Shown here: one piece after another, positions 1-11,698 of the stretch | How the letters are laid out: the number at the start of each line of letters is the position of its first letter | Numbering within the stretch: position 1 is the first letter of the stretch | Assembly: GCF_002224365.1 (NCBI RefSeq) | Contig: NZ_CP022437.1 | Location: forward strand, 806,001 to 870,000 | From: Virgibacillus necropolis | GTDB lineage: Bacteria; Bacillota; Bacilli; Bacillales; Amphibacillaceae | Length of the DNA stretch: 64,000 nt | Direction: 5' to 3' | Translations under genes and position numbers: made by a program | Notes under the pieces: generated by a model | Databases searched by the model: none | Seen by the model: only the letters and a program-made list of their open reading frames with translations | What the model was told of the DNA's origin: nothing

Positions 1-1086
1 ATAGCGGCTATTTCACTTTATTTTGATAGTGAAGAGGTTATAGAAGATTATCAAATGAATATCGGTGAATTAAAGGTAACGAATAAGCACAGCGACAAAG
101 AAGTACCCGGTTCACCAACAAACCCGACCTGGTTGGAAATGGCTTATAAGGAAGGTTTATATGCTGACCTTTCAGTGAAATGGGATCCAGTAGATGATAC
201 TATCCAGCATTATGAATTGTATCGTAGGCACGCCAATGGGGAAAAGGAATTCCTTGGTGCAACACCTAACAATGTTTATCATATCTCTGACTTACGAAGG
301 GATGGGAAGGAAACGGCAACAACACTTGAAATTGTTGCTGTAAGTAAAGATTATGTAAAAAGTGAAGCGGTGGAAGTCACGTTTGAATGGCCACCGTATC
401 CAATACCTAAGGCTGACTTCAGTGCAAGCCAAACAGTTGCGGCTCCCGGGGATGAAATTCAATTCTTTAATAATTCTTCAGAAGCAACAGAGGAAGTTCA
501 ATGGCATTTTGATGGTGCAACGCCTGCAACTAGTACCGAAAAAGATCCGGTTGTAACGTATCAAGAAGAGGGTGTTTATGCTGTTACACTAGTTGCTAAA
601 AATAGTGAAGGTGAAGATAGCCTTACAAAGGAAGAGTTCATTACCATTTCAAAGGATGCCACTAATATCGAAAATGTTGCACTTAATAAAACAGCTGTAG
701 CAAGCGGACAATGTGGCACAAGTGAAGGTCCATTAAATGCAATTGATGGGGAAACAGCAAATAATAGTAAATGGTGTGCAATTGGTGACAACCAATGGTT
801 AACCGTTGATTTGGGCGAAGTCTATCATTTATCGGAGTTTGTACTAAAACACGCGGAAGCAGGCGGAGAATCACCAGCATTTAATACAAAAGCTTTCAAG
901 ATTGAAACTAGCCGTGATGGTGAGAATTGGGAAAATACTGTTACTGCAACAGCTAATACCGCAGCAGTTTCAGAACACCCCATTCCAATTACCGAAGCTA
1001 GATATGTACGTCTTTCCATCCAACAGCCAACACAGGGTGGAGATCAGGCAGCAAGAATTTACGAATTAGAGGCATATGGTTATTAG
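1..1086 (+). CDS. C-terminal part of a secreted glycosidase, probably GH85 endo-beta-N-acetylglucosaminidase (5' end outside window)
   Basis: The frame is open from base 1, so the start and catalytic domain lie upstream. The visible part begins with a beta-strand segment ending YQMNIGELKV, which resembles the region after the GH85 barrel. A fibronectin-like module follows (WDPVDDTIQHYELYRR), then a PKD domain (PKADFSASQTVAAPGDEIQF, ending GVYAVTLVAKN), then an F5/8 type C (CBM32-like) carbohydrate-binding domain (NVALNKTAVASG to ARIYELEAYGY). GH85 enzymes cut the chitobiose core of N-glycans outside the cell. The following exoglycosidases and GalNAc pathway fit that role. The domain order is visible; the GH85 family name is inferred from a short stretch and context. 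Another PKD/CBM32 glycosidase is possible. Confidence 0.6.
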   Translation: MAAISLYFDSEEVIEDYQMNIGELKVTNKHSDKEVPGSPTNPTWLEMAYKEGLYADLSVKWDPVDDTIQHYELYRRHANGEKEFLGATPNNVYHISDLRRDGKETATTLEIVAVSKDYVKSEAVEVTFEWPPYPIPKADFSASQTVAAPGDEIQFFNNSSEATEEVQWHFDGATPATSTEKDPVVTYQEEGVYAVTLVAKNSEGEDSLTKEEFITISKDATNIENVALNKTAVASGQCGTSEGPLNAIDGETANNSKWCAIGDNQWLTVDLGEVYHLSEFVLKHAEAGGESPAFNTKAFKIETSRDGENWENTVTATANTAAVSEHPIPITEARYVRLSIQQPTQGGDQAARIYELEAYGY

Positions 1087-1094
1087 TTTATGAG

Positions 1095-1138
1095 AATAGG
1101 ATAGGTAGAAGTTGCTTACCTTTCCTATTTTTTTTATT
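1095..1138 (+). terminator. Rho-independent terminator after the glycosidase gene
   Basis: AATAGGATAGGTA pairs with TACCTTTCCTATT (one mismatch) around a short loop and runs into a T8 tract, 8 bases after the stop codon. It separates the glycosidase from the downstream SDR gene. Confidence 0.8.
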
Positions 1139-1287
1139 CTAGAAAGGAGAATATTCTTTATTAAAGGTATCTGAGTAAATAAAATGACCAATATACATGG
1201 GGAATTCTAAGTACGGCTGGGAATTCCACAAAAGCAACTAATTCCAGCATTTTTGCGGAAATTGACATTGGAAATGAGGGAACCGTA

Positions 1288-2082
1288 ATGAAAAGACTTA
1301 ACAACAAAACCGCTCTTGTAACTGGGGGGAGCAGAGGAATTGGAGAGGCAATTGTTCTTCAATTAGCCCGTGAAGGTGCTAATGTGGCTATTAATTTTTC
1401 TTCAGACAAATCAAAAGTGTTGGCAGAAGAAGTTAAAAAAAAGGTCGAAGTTATTGGTCAGCGGGCTATGATAGTGCAGGCGGATGTAGGAAACAAACAA
1501 CAAGTTGATCAAATGACAGAAAAGGTGGAAAATAAGCTAGGAAACATTGATATTTTGGTAAACAATGCAAGCATTGCTCCATTCGAGCCTTTTATGACAG
1601 TATCCGAAGAAACTTGGGATCGAACGTTTAATACTAATGTCAAATCAATTTTCCTGTGTTCCCAGGCTATTGCCAAGGGAATGATTAAAAGGCGTAGGGG
1701 AAAAATTATTAATATAACATCAACAGCCAGTTTGATGGTCACAAGTCCCGTAATTCCACACTATATATCATCAAAGGCTGCTGCACATCAGCTAACAAAG
1801 GCACTGGCTATTGAACTGGGAAAACATAATATCAATGTGAATGCAGTTGGACCTAGTACAGTGGAGACGGATATGTGTACAGATTACTTGGCAGACGAAG
1901 CGATTTATGAAAAGGAAGTTGAGGCAAATCCGATGAAACGGTTGGGCACAGCAAAACAAATTGGAGATGCGGTCGTATTTTTAGCTTCAGAGGAAGCGAT
2001 GCAGGTAAATGGTCATCTGTTAATGGTTGACGGTGGTTTAACGGTTAAAGCTGCACAGCCAGATGATCATATGGAACATTAA
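1288..2082 (+). CDS. SDR-family NAD(P)-dependent oxidoreductase
   Basis: A 264-residue classical short-chain dehydrogenase. The cofactor motif TGGSRGIG is near residue 12, the NNAS motif near residue 92, and the catalytic serine and YxxxK (YISSK) near residues 146-163. Length is normal for FabG-like enzymes. Its place before beta-galactosidase and fucosidase genes suggests a sugar dehydrogenase, for example of L-fucose, rather than fatty-acid synthesis, but the substrate cannot be read from sequence. The ATG has a GAGGGA site upstream. Confidence 0.8.
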   Translation: MKRLNNKTALVTGGSRGIGEAIVLQLAREGANVAINFSSDKSKVLAEEVKKKVEVIGQRAMIVQADVGNKQQVDQMTEKVENKLGNIDILVNNASIAPFEPFMTVSEETWDRTFNTNVKSIFLCSQAIAKGMIKRRRGKIINITSTASLMVTSPVIPHYISSKAAAHQLTKALAIELGKHNINVNAVGPSTVETDMCTDYLADEAIYEKEVEANPMKRLGTAKQIGDAVVFLASEEAMQVNGHLLMVDGGLTVKAAQPDDHMEH

Positions 2083-2121
2083 ATATTATATATAGAAGGA
2101 GTGAACCTGTTGCTCCTTTAA

Positions 2122-2164
2122 CTTTTCAATATTTAATGACAGAATATTGGTGACTATTGAAAAG
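2122..2164. promoter_or_regulatory. Nested inverted repeat upstream of the beta-galactosidase gene
   Basis: CTTTTCAATA is matched exactly by TATTGAAAAG across 23 bases, with an inner CAATATT/AATATTG pair. It lies between the SDR and the GH2 gene. It could be an operator or part of a weak terminator; there is no clean T tract directly after it. Confidence 0.35.
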
Positions 2165-2278
2165 GGGTTTTTAGAAATTAAAGTTGCTACTTAAGGATGC
2201 ATCTGGTAGATGAAATCAACCACTTTGTATTTTGTATGACAGCAAATAAATCAACCCTATAAAATAAATGGGTTCTAA

Positions 2279-5323
<3,045 letters not shown>

Positions 5324-5342
5324 TTCGGGGGGAATGGGAAGA

Positions 5343-6980
5343 ATGCCGGAATTTGAAACTCGTTGTTTAAGTTCATTAGTAAAAGTATTTCCAGATGAGG
5401 AATTAAAAGACAAGACATTTAATCATGCTTCTGCACTTTTAAATGAAACCTATTCGTTTCAAGTAGCATACAGAAAAAATGGAGACAGTCCGAAAAAAAT
5501 CAAAGTACGAATGGAAGGAGCCTTACAAAACGTTGCCACGATCAGGTCGGTTGGTCTCGTTCCTTCAGAGTTTCCTTGTTACCTGGACCACGACGATTAT
5601 GTACTAAGGACGACCCCTGGTTTATATCCAGATCCACTTTACCCGTTGGATCACAACGAGGTGCCTGTCCCAAAAAATCAGTGGCGTTCTGTGTGGGTGA
5701 CAGTCAACCTTAATGAAAAGATCCAGGCTGGACTTCAGCAGATTAAATTGGTTTTTGAAACAGCGGCTGGAGAACAAATCGGAGAGGAAACCTTTGAACT
5801 GGAGATCATCCCGGCATCCCTGCCCGAGCAACGGTTGATCTGTACCCAATGGTTCCATGCCGATTGTTTAGCAACACATTATGATGTAGATGTATTCAGT
5901 GAAGAGCATTGGAATCTGATTGAACAATATGTACAAACAGCAACTGTACATGGCATGAACATGTTGTTAACGCCTTTGTTTACCCCGCCACTTGATACGG
6001 ATGTTGGCCAGGAACGTCCTACTGTGCAATTGGTCGAGGTAGAAAAAACAGGAGCTAAGTATCAATTTAACTTTGATAAATTAACTCGTTGGATAGATTT
6101 GTGTTTAAATAATGGAATCAAGTACGTTGAGTTTTCTCATCTTTTTACGCAATGGGGAGCTGAACATGCACCTAAGATTATGGCGAATGAAAACGGCAAG
6201 TTGAAAAAGATCTTTGGCTGGGAAACAGATGCATCCGGGAGAGAATACAAAGACTTTCTTTCCCAATTATTCCCTGAGCTGATAGCTTATATCAAGCATC
6301 ATAAGCTGGAAGAACAGGTTTATTTTCATGTGTCGGATGAGCCTAACATAAACAATCTGGAATCGTATAAAAAGGCGAGTGAATTAATTCACGATTATTT
6401 GTCTGACTTCCCTGTAATCGATGCCTTATCAGACTACCAGTTTTATGGGCAGGGCTTGGTAAAAAATCCGATTCCTGCTAACGATCATATGGAGCCTTTC
6501 TTGGAAAACAAAGTCCCGAATTTATGGACGTATTATTGCTGTGCTCAGTACAAAAAGGTATCGAATCGATTCTTTAATTTTCCTTCTGCGCGGAATCGGA
6601 TTAGTGGTATTCAATTGTATAAATATAACATTGCAGGTTTTTTGCATTGGGGCTATAACTTTTGGTACTCGAGGTTGTCCCGTAAAAAAATTAATCCTTT
6701 TCAGAATACAGATGCTGATGGTGGCTTCCCTTCCGGAGATTCTTTCCTTGTATACCCAGGCGAAGATGGACCGATTGAATCAATTAGGATGGAAGTATTC
6801 TACGATGCACTGCAAGATTTAAGGGCACTACAATTGCTGGAGAAACTGACTGGTCGAGATAGAGTATTAGAAATAATAGAGGAACAAATACCGATAACCT
6901 TCACTGATTACCCACATGGTAGCGAATGGCTATTAACAATGAGAGAAAAAATTAACCAGAAAATTTCCGAGGTGAATTGA
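5343..6980 (+). CDS. DUF4091/GH123-like glycoside hydrolase, possible N-acetyl-beta-galactosaminidase
   Basis: About 545 residues. An N-terminal beta-sandwich precedes a TIM-barrel region. VYFHVSDEPNINN carries the Asp-Glu pair that GH123 enzymes use for substrate-assisted hydrolysis of beta-GalNAc. The C-terminal half (NLWTYYCCAQYKKVSNRFF, then GFLHWGYNFW) matches the DUF4091 pattern. An in-frame ATG at 5334 sits one base after the GGGGGG ribosome site, so the ATG at 5343 is the better start. There is no signal peptide. Position between beta-galactosidase and fucosidase and before the GalNAc genes supports a role in trimming imported oligosaccharides; substrate is inference. Confidence 0.8.
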   Translation: MPEFETRCLSSLVKVFPDEELKDKTFNHASALLNETYSFQVAYRKNGDSPKKIKVRMEGALQNVATIRSVGLVPSEFPCYLDHDDYVLRTTPGLYPDPLYPLDHNEVPVPKNQWRSVWVTVNLNEKIQAGLQQIKLVFETAAGEQIGEETFELEIIPASLPEQRLICTQWFHADCLATHYDVDVFSEEHWNLIEQYVQTATVHGMNMLLTPLFTPPLDTDVGQERPTVQLVEVEKTGAKYQFNFDKLTRWIDLCLNNGIKYVEFSHLFTQWGAEHAPKIMANENGKLKKIFGWETDASGREYKDFLSQLFPELIAYIKHHKLEEQVYFHVSDEPNINNLESYKKASELIHDYLSDFPVIDALSDYQFYGQGLVKNPIPANDHMEPFLENKVPNLWTYYCCAQYKKVSNRFFNFPSARNRISGIQLYKYNIAGFLHWGYNFWYSRLSRKKINPFQNTDADGGFPSGDSFLVYPGEDGPIESIRMEVFYDALQDLRALQLLEKLTGRDRVLEIIEEQIPITFTDYPHGSEWLLTMREKINQKISEVN

Positions 6981-8213
6981 ATGAATAAAATGCAAACCAA
7001 GCCCACATTGAAACAGCTGGAATACCAGAAATGGGAATTCGGATTGTTTGTCCATTTCGGATTGCGGACTTTCTATGAAGGCTATGTCGATTTTGATGAA
7101 AGGCAAATGGATCCGTTTAAGTTTAATCCAACCAGCCTAGATTGTGAACAGTGGATTCGAACAGCAAAAGAAGCTGGCATGAAATATGCTGTTCTTACTG
7201 CAAAGCATCATGATGGTTTTTCAAATTGGCCTTCAAGCTTTACTGACTTTTCTGTTGCCCATTCACCATGGAAAAATGGCAAAGGAGATGTTGTTCAGGA
7301 ATTCACCTCAGCATGTCGTAAACATGGAGTGAAGCCCGGTCTATACTATTCTCCTTATGATGGATCTGCAAATTTTTACAATCAAAAAGATAGAAAGGCC
7401 TATGATGACTATTTTATCAATCAAATAACCGAGCTGTTAGCGAACTATGGAGACATTGAAATTCTTTGGTTTGATGCTGCTGGATCAGAGAATCATGAAT
7501 ATGACTGGAAACGAATCATTGATACAGTTCGTTCACTCCAGCCAAACATTCTCATCTTTAATATGGCTGATCCCGATTTTCGGTGGGTTGGCAATGAGGA
7601 TGGTATTGCACCAATCCCTTGTTGGAACGAGGTCAATACCGTAAAAAGTGATCGTCTTTGGTTACCTGCAGAATGTGATGTGCAGATGAGAGAGAATTGG
7701 TTTTTTAGTGAGAGTGATGAACATACGGTAAAAAGTTTGGAACAATTAATGGGAATTTATTATTATTCTGTTGGCCGTGGTGCAAACCTGCTTCTTAATA
7801 TTGGGCCAAACAGACATGGTCTTTTTCCGGAAAAAGATCAGCAAAGACTTCTTGAATTTGGCGGAGAAATAAGAAGACGATTTGATAATCCGGTAGCAAC
7901 AATTGATAGGTTTGAACAACAAGAGGGAAAATGGATTTATCACACAGAACAACCCCATTTGCTCGATCATGTGGTTATTCAAGAGGATTTACGAAAAGGA
8001 GAAAGCGTAGAAAACTTTAAAATCAACATTATTTCGGAAAAGTCCCGTCAACCAATCACCATCTATCAGGGTAGAAACATAGGGAATAAGGCTATTATTC
8101 GTGTTCCAGCAATTGAGGTTCGGGGTGTCGAACTTGAAGTAACCGAAAGTGTAGGAGAGCCAATAATAGAGGAACTGGCAATCTATTATGTAGGGGATGA
8201 TGGAAATTATTAA
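6981..8213 (+). CDS. Alpha-L-fucosidase family protein (GH29)
   Basis: A 410-residue GH29-type protein. The N terminus WEFGLFVHFGLRTFYEG, the AVLTAKHHDGFSNWPS motif and the barrel segment EILWFDAAGSE are characteristic; the Asp in WFDAAG is the expected nucleophile. A C-terminal beta-rich part follows from about residue 310. No signal peptide, so cytoplasmic. The ATG follows the previous stop directly and the GAGGTGA ribosome site lies in the end of the upstream gene, which shows translational coupling. Expected role is release of alpha-linked fucose from imported glycans. Confidence 0.88.
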   Translation: MNKMQTKPTLKQLEYQKWEFGLFVHFGLRTFYEGYVDFDERQMDPFKFNPTSLDCEQWIRTAKEAGMKYAVLTAKHHDGFSNWPSSFTDFSVAHSPWKNGKGDVVQEFTSACRKHGVKPGLYYSPYDGSANFYNQKDRKAYDDYFINQITELLANYGDIEILWFDAAGSENHEYDWKRIIDTVRSLQPNILIFNMADPDFRWVGNEDGIAPIPCWNEVNTVKSDRLWLPAECDVQMRENWFFSESDEHTVKSLEQLMGIYYYSVGRGANLLLNIGPNRHGLFPEKDQQRLLEFGGEIRRRFDNPVATIDRFEQQEGKWIYHTEQPHLLDHVVIQEDLRKGESVENFKINIISEKSRQPITIYQGRNIGNKAIIRVPAIEVRGVELEVTESVGEPIIEELAIYYVGDDGNY

Positions 8214-8332
8214 AAATTATTTCTGCAAATAATAAAAAGTGATGATGACGACGCAACATGGTCAAGAATTAAATAATGCGGTTAAAGAGGAATGGGTGCG
8301 GTTTATCGGGGCAGGGCGGGTTTATTATCTGC

Positions 8333-8361
8333 TTTACTTTTTATCAGTAATAACCTATACT
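8333..8361 (+). promoter_or_regulatory. Promoter of the GntR regulator
   Basis: TTTACT (8333-8338), 17-base spacer, TATACT (8356-8361). The dre-like operator begins 8 bases after the -10, where transcription would start, which fits repression by the gene's own product. Confidence 0.6.
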
Positions 8362-8368
8362 TAACTCA

Positions 8369-8384
8369 ACTGGTTATAACCACT
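8369..8384. promoter_or_regulatory. dre-like operator (NagR/DasR type)
   Basis: ACTGGTTATAACCACT is a near-perfect palindrome with the TGGT-N4-ACCA core typical of DasR/NagR sites; the core TGGTTATAACCA is perfect. It lies between the -10 and the ribosome binding site of the adjacent GntR gene, so autoregulation is likely. Confidence 0.65.
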
Positions 8385-8407
8385 ATCAGGAGGTGACATT
8401 TCAATCA

Positions 8408-9124
8408 TTGGATAAGAAGAGTAAGGTGCCGTTGTATTTGCAGTTGATGGAAGATTTAATTAAGAAAATAAAGAATCAGGCATATCGTGAGAACGACAAG
8501 CTGCCGTCCGAACGTGAACTGTGTGAAATATATGATATGAGCAGGATAACGGTTAGGCAGGCGTTGCAAGAATTAGAACGCGAAGGCTTTATTTACAAGT
8601 TGCATGGTAAGGGTACATTTGTAGCGCCAAAATCCTATAATCAAAATCTAGTTAAGCTATACAGTTTTACTGAAGAGATGAAAGAAATTGGGAAGAAACC
8701 GACAACAAATGTGGTGTCATTTAACGAAATAGCGGTAGATGAACGATTGGCTGATAAAATGAACCTGGAACCATTGGATGAGGTTTTTCAGGTTGTTCGT
8801 CTCCGTCTTGCGGATCATGAACCGTTAATGTATGAAACTTCTTATTTACCAAAAAAACTATTTCCGCACTTAACTAAAAGTGACCTTGAGCAAAAGCCAA
8901 TGTATGATGTTTTTTATGAGGAATATCAAGTGAATGTAACGAAAGCGGTTGAGCGATTTTCTGCGACAATGATTCGAAAAGAAGAAGCGGCTCACCTACA
9001 GATGTTGCCTGAACAGCCGGCCATGTTAATTAAGCGTTATGCTTATCATGATAAGAATTTGATTGAGTATACAATTAGTGTCGCTCGCGGTGATAAATTT
9101 GATTATACAGTAGAACTAACATAA
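8408..9124 (+). CDS. GntR/HutC-family transcriptional regulator, NagR (YvoA)-like
   Basis: An N-terminal winged helix with LPSERELCEIYDMSRITVRQAL, then GKGTFVAPK, precedes a UTRA effector domain that binds phosphosugars such as GlcNAc-6-P or GlcN-6-P in relatives. The longest frame begins with GTG at 8393, but that codon overlaps the AGGAGGTGA site. TTG at 8408, giving MDKKSKVPLYLQL, has better spacing and a family-like start. It probably controls itself and the downstream agaS-nagA-lacC-lacD genes through sites at 8369-8384 and 9331-9346. The true ligand, a GlcNAc or GalNAc phosphate, is inference. Confidence 0.85.
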   Translation: MDKKSKVPLYLQLMEDLIKKIKNQAYRENDKLPSERELCEIYDMSRITVRQALQELEREGFIYKLHGKGTFVAPKSYNQNLVKLYSFTEEMKEIGKKPTTNVVSFNEIAVDERLADKMNLEPLDEVFQVVRLRLADHEPLMYETSYLPKKLFPHLTKSDLEQKPMYDVFYEEYQVNVTKAVERFSATMIRKEEAAHLQMLPEQPAMLIKRYAYHDKNLIEYTISVARGDKFDYTVELT

Positions 9125-9158
9125 TAGGGGTAGTTAAATCGAAGGAGAACCGCTTGGA

Positions 9159-9325
9159 GTTGGGGAGGCAATCACACGGACTCGGGAGAGAAGCGCCTCA
9201 ACTCGGGAGACAGCCGCCCGGACTCGGGAGAGAAGCGTCTCAACTCGGGAGACAGCCGCCCGGGCTCAGGAGGGAACCCCAAAAACTCGGGCCACACCGT
9301 CAAACAAACTTAGGCCACAACTACA
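9159..9325 (+). repeat. Intergenic array, ACTCGGG family, 21-bp period
   Basis: ACTCGGG-type cores start at 9180, 9201, 9222, 9243, 9264 and 9285 with exact 21-base spacing, plus degenerate copies at each end. Units alternate between GAGAAGCG and GACAGCCG continuations. It fills the gap between the GntR gene and agaS. The frame stays open through it, but no real gene is supported. Confidence 0.85.
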
Positions 9326-9330
9326 CTTAA

Positions 9331-9346
9331 ACTGGTAATGACAACA
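9331..9346. promoter_or_regulatory. Second possible NagR-like operator, upstream of agaS
   Basis: ACTGGTAATGACAACA keeps the left half ACTGGT of the 8369-8384 site and a degenerate right half ACAACA at the same spacing. It lies 14 bases before the GGAGG of agaS. This is weaker than the first site. Confidence 0.4.
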
Positions 9347-9373
9347 TAACCACGAGAATTGGAGGAAAAATAC

Positions 9374-10546
9374 ATGTTTAATTTAATGAACGAAGTATTA
9401 GAAGAAAAAAGTGCGGTCCACACTGCAAGAGAAATTTACCAACAGCCAGAGGTTTGGCAGGAATTATTTTATATGCTCTCTGAAAAAAGAGATACCTTGA
9501 AAGGATTTCTAGATTCCATATACGCAAAACACAGCCAGGTTCGCGTTATTTTTACTGGTGCGGGAACTTCTGCGTTTGCGGGAGATACACTTGTTCCAGA
9601 ATTGCGCAGGCAAAATAAGAAGAATATCAATTTTGAGGCTATCGCGACAACAGATATCGTGTCCAATCCAACAACATATCTATTTGCAGAATCTCCAACG
9701 ATCATGGTGTCATTCGCACGATCAGGCAATAGCCCAGAGAGTGTTGCAGCGGTATCGTTAGGTGAAAAGTTGATTAATGATTTTTACCAGGTGGTCATTA
9801 CATGTAACCAGAATGGACAGCTTGCTAAAAATACACAGAATGACAGCCGGAGCATGACTGTTTTAACCCCAGAGAAGGCACATGACCAAGGATTCGCAAT
9901 GACAAGTAGCTTTACAAGTATGATTATTGCAGCTCATACACTGTTTGCGGAAAACGAATTTACGATTAGTGAAGCGGAACAATTAATTGAAAGTGCTACA
10001 GAATTAAGAGATACCGTAACGGGTACTGTAGATGACGTATTAAAATTTGATTTCAATCGAATTGTTTATTTGGGCTCTGGATTGCTCAGTCAACTTTCAC
10101 ACGAAGCTTCTTTAAAAATGCTGGAGCTTTCTGGGGGGCAGGTCGCAGCGATTCATGAATCATCGCTCGGATTCAGGCATGGTCCAAAGTCCATTTTGAA
10201 TGAAAAATCTGTGACGGTCTTATTCATGTCGCGAGATCCGCATACAAGAAAGTATGATTTGGACATTTTACGTGAGCTAGCGGCTGATGACTCGGAGATG
10301 AAAGTAGTCGCTCTTACGGAAAAAAAGGACCAGGAAGTGGAAGACCTTGCAGACTATACCATAACCGTAAATAACAATGAGGAAACGCTCGGTAATGATT
10401 TTCAGCTTGCATTATTATACATAATGTTTGCCCAAACATTAGCACTGAAAAAATCACTGCAGCTAGGTATTACACCAGATAACCCTAGTCCAGACGGGCG
10501 AGTGAATCGTGTTGTGCAGGGTGTTACGATTTATGACTACGAATAA
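9374..10546 (+). CDS. agaS: SIS-domain ketose/aldose isomerase, AgaS-type galactosamine-6-phosphate deaminase/isomerase
   Basis: About 390 residues with two SIS domains. TGAGTSAFAGDTL and FARSGNSPESVAAV mark the first sugar-phosphate site; YLGSGLLSQLSHEASLKMLEL and SLGFRHGPKS mark the second. AgaS converts GalN-6-P to tagatose-6-P with release of ammonia. The longest frame begins at a TTG overlapping the GGAGG site; the ATG at 9374 has 8-base spacing. It heads agaS-nagA-lacC-lacD, a complete cytoplasmic route from GalNAc-6-P to triose phosphates. A GlcN-6-P deaminase role is less likely given lacC and lacD. Confidence 0.88.
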   Translation: MFNLMNEVLEEKSAVHTAREIYQQPEVWQELFYMLSEKRDTLKGFLDSIYAKHSQVRVIFTGAGTSAFAGDTLVPELRRQNKKNINFEAIATTDIVSNPTTYLFAESPTIMVSFARSGNSPESVAAVSLGEKLINDFYQVVITCNQNGQLAKNTQNDSRSMTVLTPEKAHDQGFAMTSSFTSMIIAAHTLFAENEFTISEAEQLIESATELRDTVTGTVDDVLKFDFNRIVYLGSGLLSQLSHEASLKMLELSGGQVAAIHESSLGFRHGPKSILNEKSVTVLFMSRDPHTRKYDLDILRELAADDSEMKVVALTEKKDQEVEDLADYTITVNNNEETLGNDFQLALLYIMFAQTLALKKSLQLGITPDNPSPDGRVNRVVQGVTIYDYE

Positions 10547-11693
10547 GTATTACCTAAAAGCAAACAGATTTTTGCTTGAAAATGAAGAGAAAACCAACAC
10601 ATATTTACTGATTAGTAATGGTAGATTCGGAGAGTTTGTGGACGCTGTTCCATCAGGCGCTAAAATCGTTGACTGGAGCGGATTCACGATAGCGCCCGGT
10701 CTAATTGATACGCACATTCATGGGGTTAATAGCTATGACATCATGGATGGTACAACTGAAGCGGTTCATGGAATTTCTGAAGCATTGCCGGCGTTAGGTG
10801 TTACTCGATTTTTGCCTACTACATTGACGGCGTCAGAAGCGGATTTGAACAATTCCATTCATGCAGTAGTTGAAGCGGTTAAATCTGGCCTATCGGGTGC
10901 TAGATCGGAAGGGATCTTTTTAGAAGGTCCCTATTTTACTGAGAAACATAAGGGGGCGCAAAATCCAGGTTATTTTCGTGACCCTGATTATCAGGAATTC
11001 AAGCAATGGCAAGAGCTATCTGAGGATACAATTGTAAAAATCGCTCTTGCCCCTGAACGAAATGGAGCAATCGATTTCATTCGAAAAATTAGTGATGAGG
11101 GCGTTCTCGCGAGTATTGCGCATACAGATGCAAGCTATGATTGTTGCACGAATGCATTGTATGCTGGGGCACGTAATTTTGTTCATTTATTTAATGGTAT
11201 GTCGGGATTGCACCACAGGGAACCAGGTGTTGTTGGGGCGGCTTTGACTGACAGGGATGCTTTTGCTGAGTTAATTTGTGATGGTCATCATGTGCATCCG
11301 GATATTGCTTCAATGGTTGTTGGAATAAAAGGAGAGAAAACAGTTTTGATTACGGATTGTATGCGGGCAGGGCTGTTGCCAGATGGAAACTATCATTTGG
11401 GTGAATTCCCTGTCGTATTAAAAGATGGAGTGGCCCGAACGGAGGCTGGATCATTAGCTGGGAGTACATTGCGGTTAATTGATGGTGTGAAAAATTTGCA
11501 AGCGTGGAGCGGTCGTTCATTAAGGGAAATCTGGCATCTAGCATCTCTTTCTCCAGCAAAAAGTATCGGACGGGGTTCAGATCTTGGTAGCATTCAAACT
11601 GGAAAACTAGCTGATTACGTTGTCCTAGATAACAGTTTGAATATCCAAGCTACAGCTGTTGAAGGGAAAATCAGCTATCGAGTGGAGAGGTGA
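10533..11693 (+). CDS. nagA: N-acetylhexosamine-6-phosphate deacetylase (NagA/AgaA)
   Basis: About 386 residues of the amidohydrolase fold. Motifs: GLIDTHIHGV, IFLEGPYF (metal-binding Glu), SIAHTDASY, FVHLFNGMSG and LITDCMRAG with the catalytic Asp. It removes acetate from GlcNAc-6-P or GalNAc-6-P. A longer frame starts at GTG 10509, but the ATG at 10533 gives a family-like N terminus. It overlaps the end of agaS by 14 bases and the stop overlaps the next gene's ribosome site, so it is part of one operon. Neighbours favour GalNAc-6-P as the main substrate (AgaA role). Confidence 0.9.
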   Translation: MTTNKYYLKANRFLLENEEKTNTYLLISNGRFGEFVDAVPSGAKIVDWSGFTIAPGLIDTHIHGVNSYDIMDGTTEAVHGISEALPALGVTRFLPTTLTASEADLNNSIHAVVEAVKSGLSGARSEGIFLEGPYFTEKHKGAQNPGYFRDPDYQEFKQWQELSEDTIVKIALAPERNGAIDFIRKISDEGVLASIAHTDASYDCCTNALYAGARNFVHLFNGMSGLHHREPGVVGAALTDRDAFAELICDGHHVHPDIASMVVGIKGEKTVLITDCMRAGLLPDGNYHLGEFPVVLKDGVARTEAGSLAGSTLRLIDGVKNLQAWSGRSLREIWHLASLSPAKSIGRGSDLGSIQTGKLADYVVLDNSLNIQATAVEGKISYRVER

Positions 11694-11698
11694 TTCGA

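Noticed and set aside
2225-2263. Promoter TTGTAT ... TATAAA before the beta-galactosidase
   Set aside because: The spacers (20 or 27 bases) are too long for a convincing sigma-A promoter.
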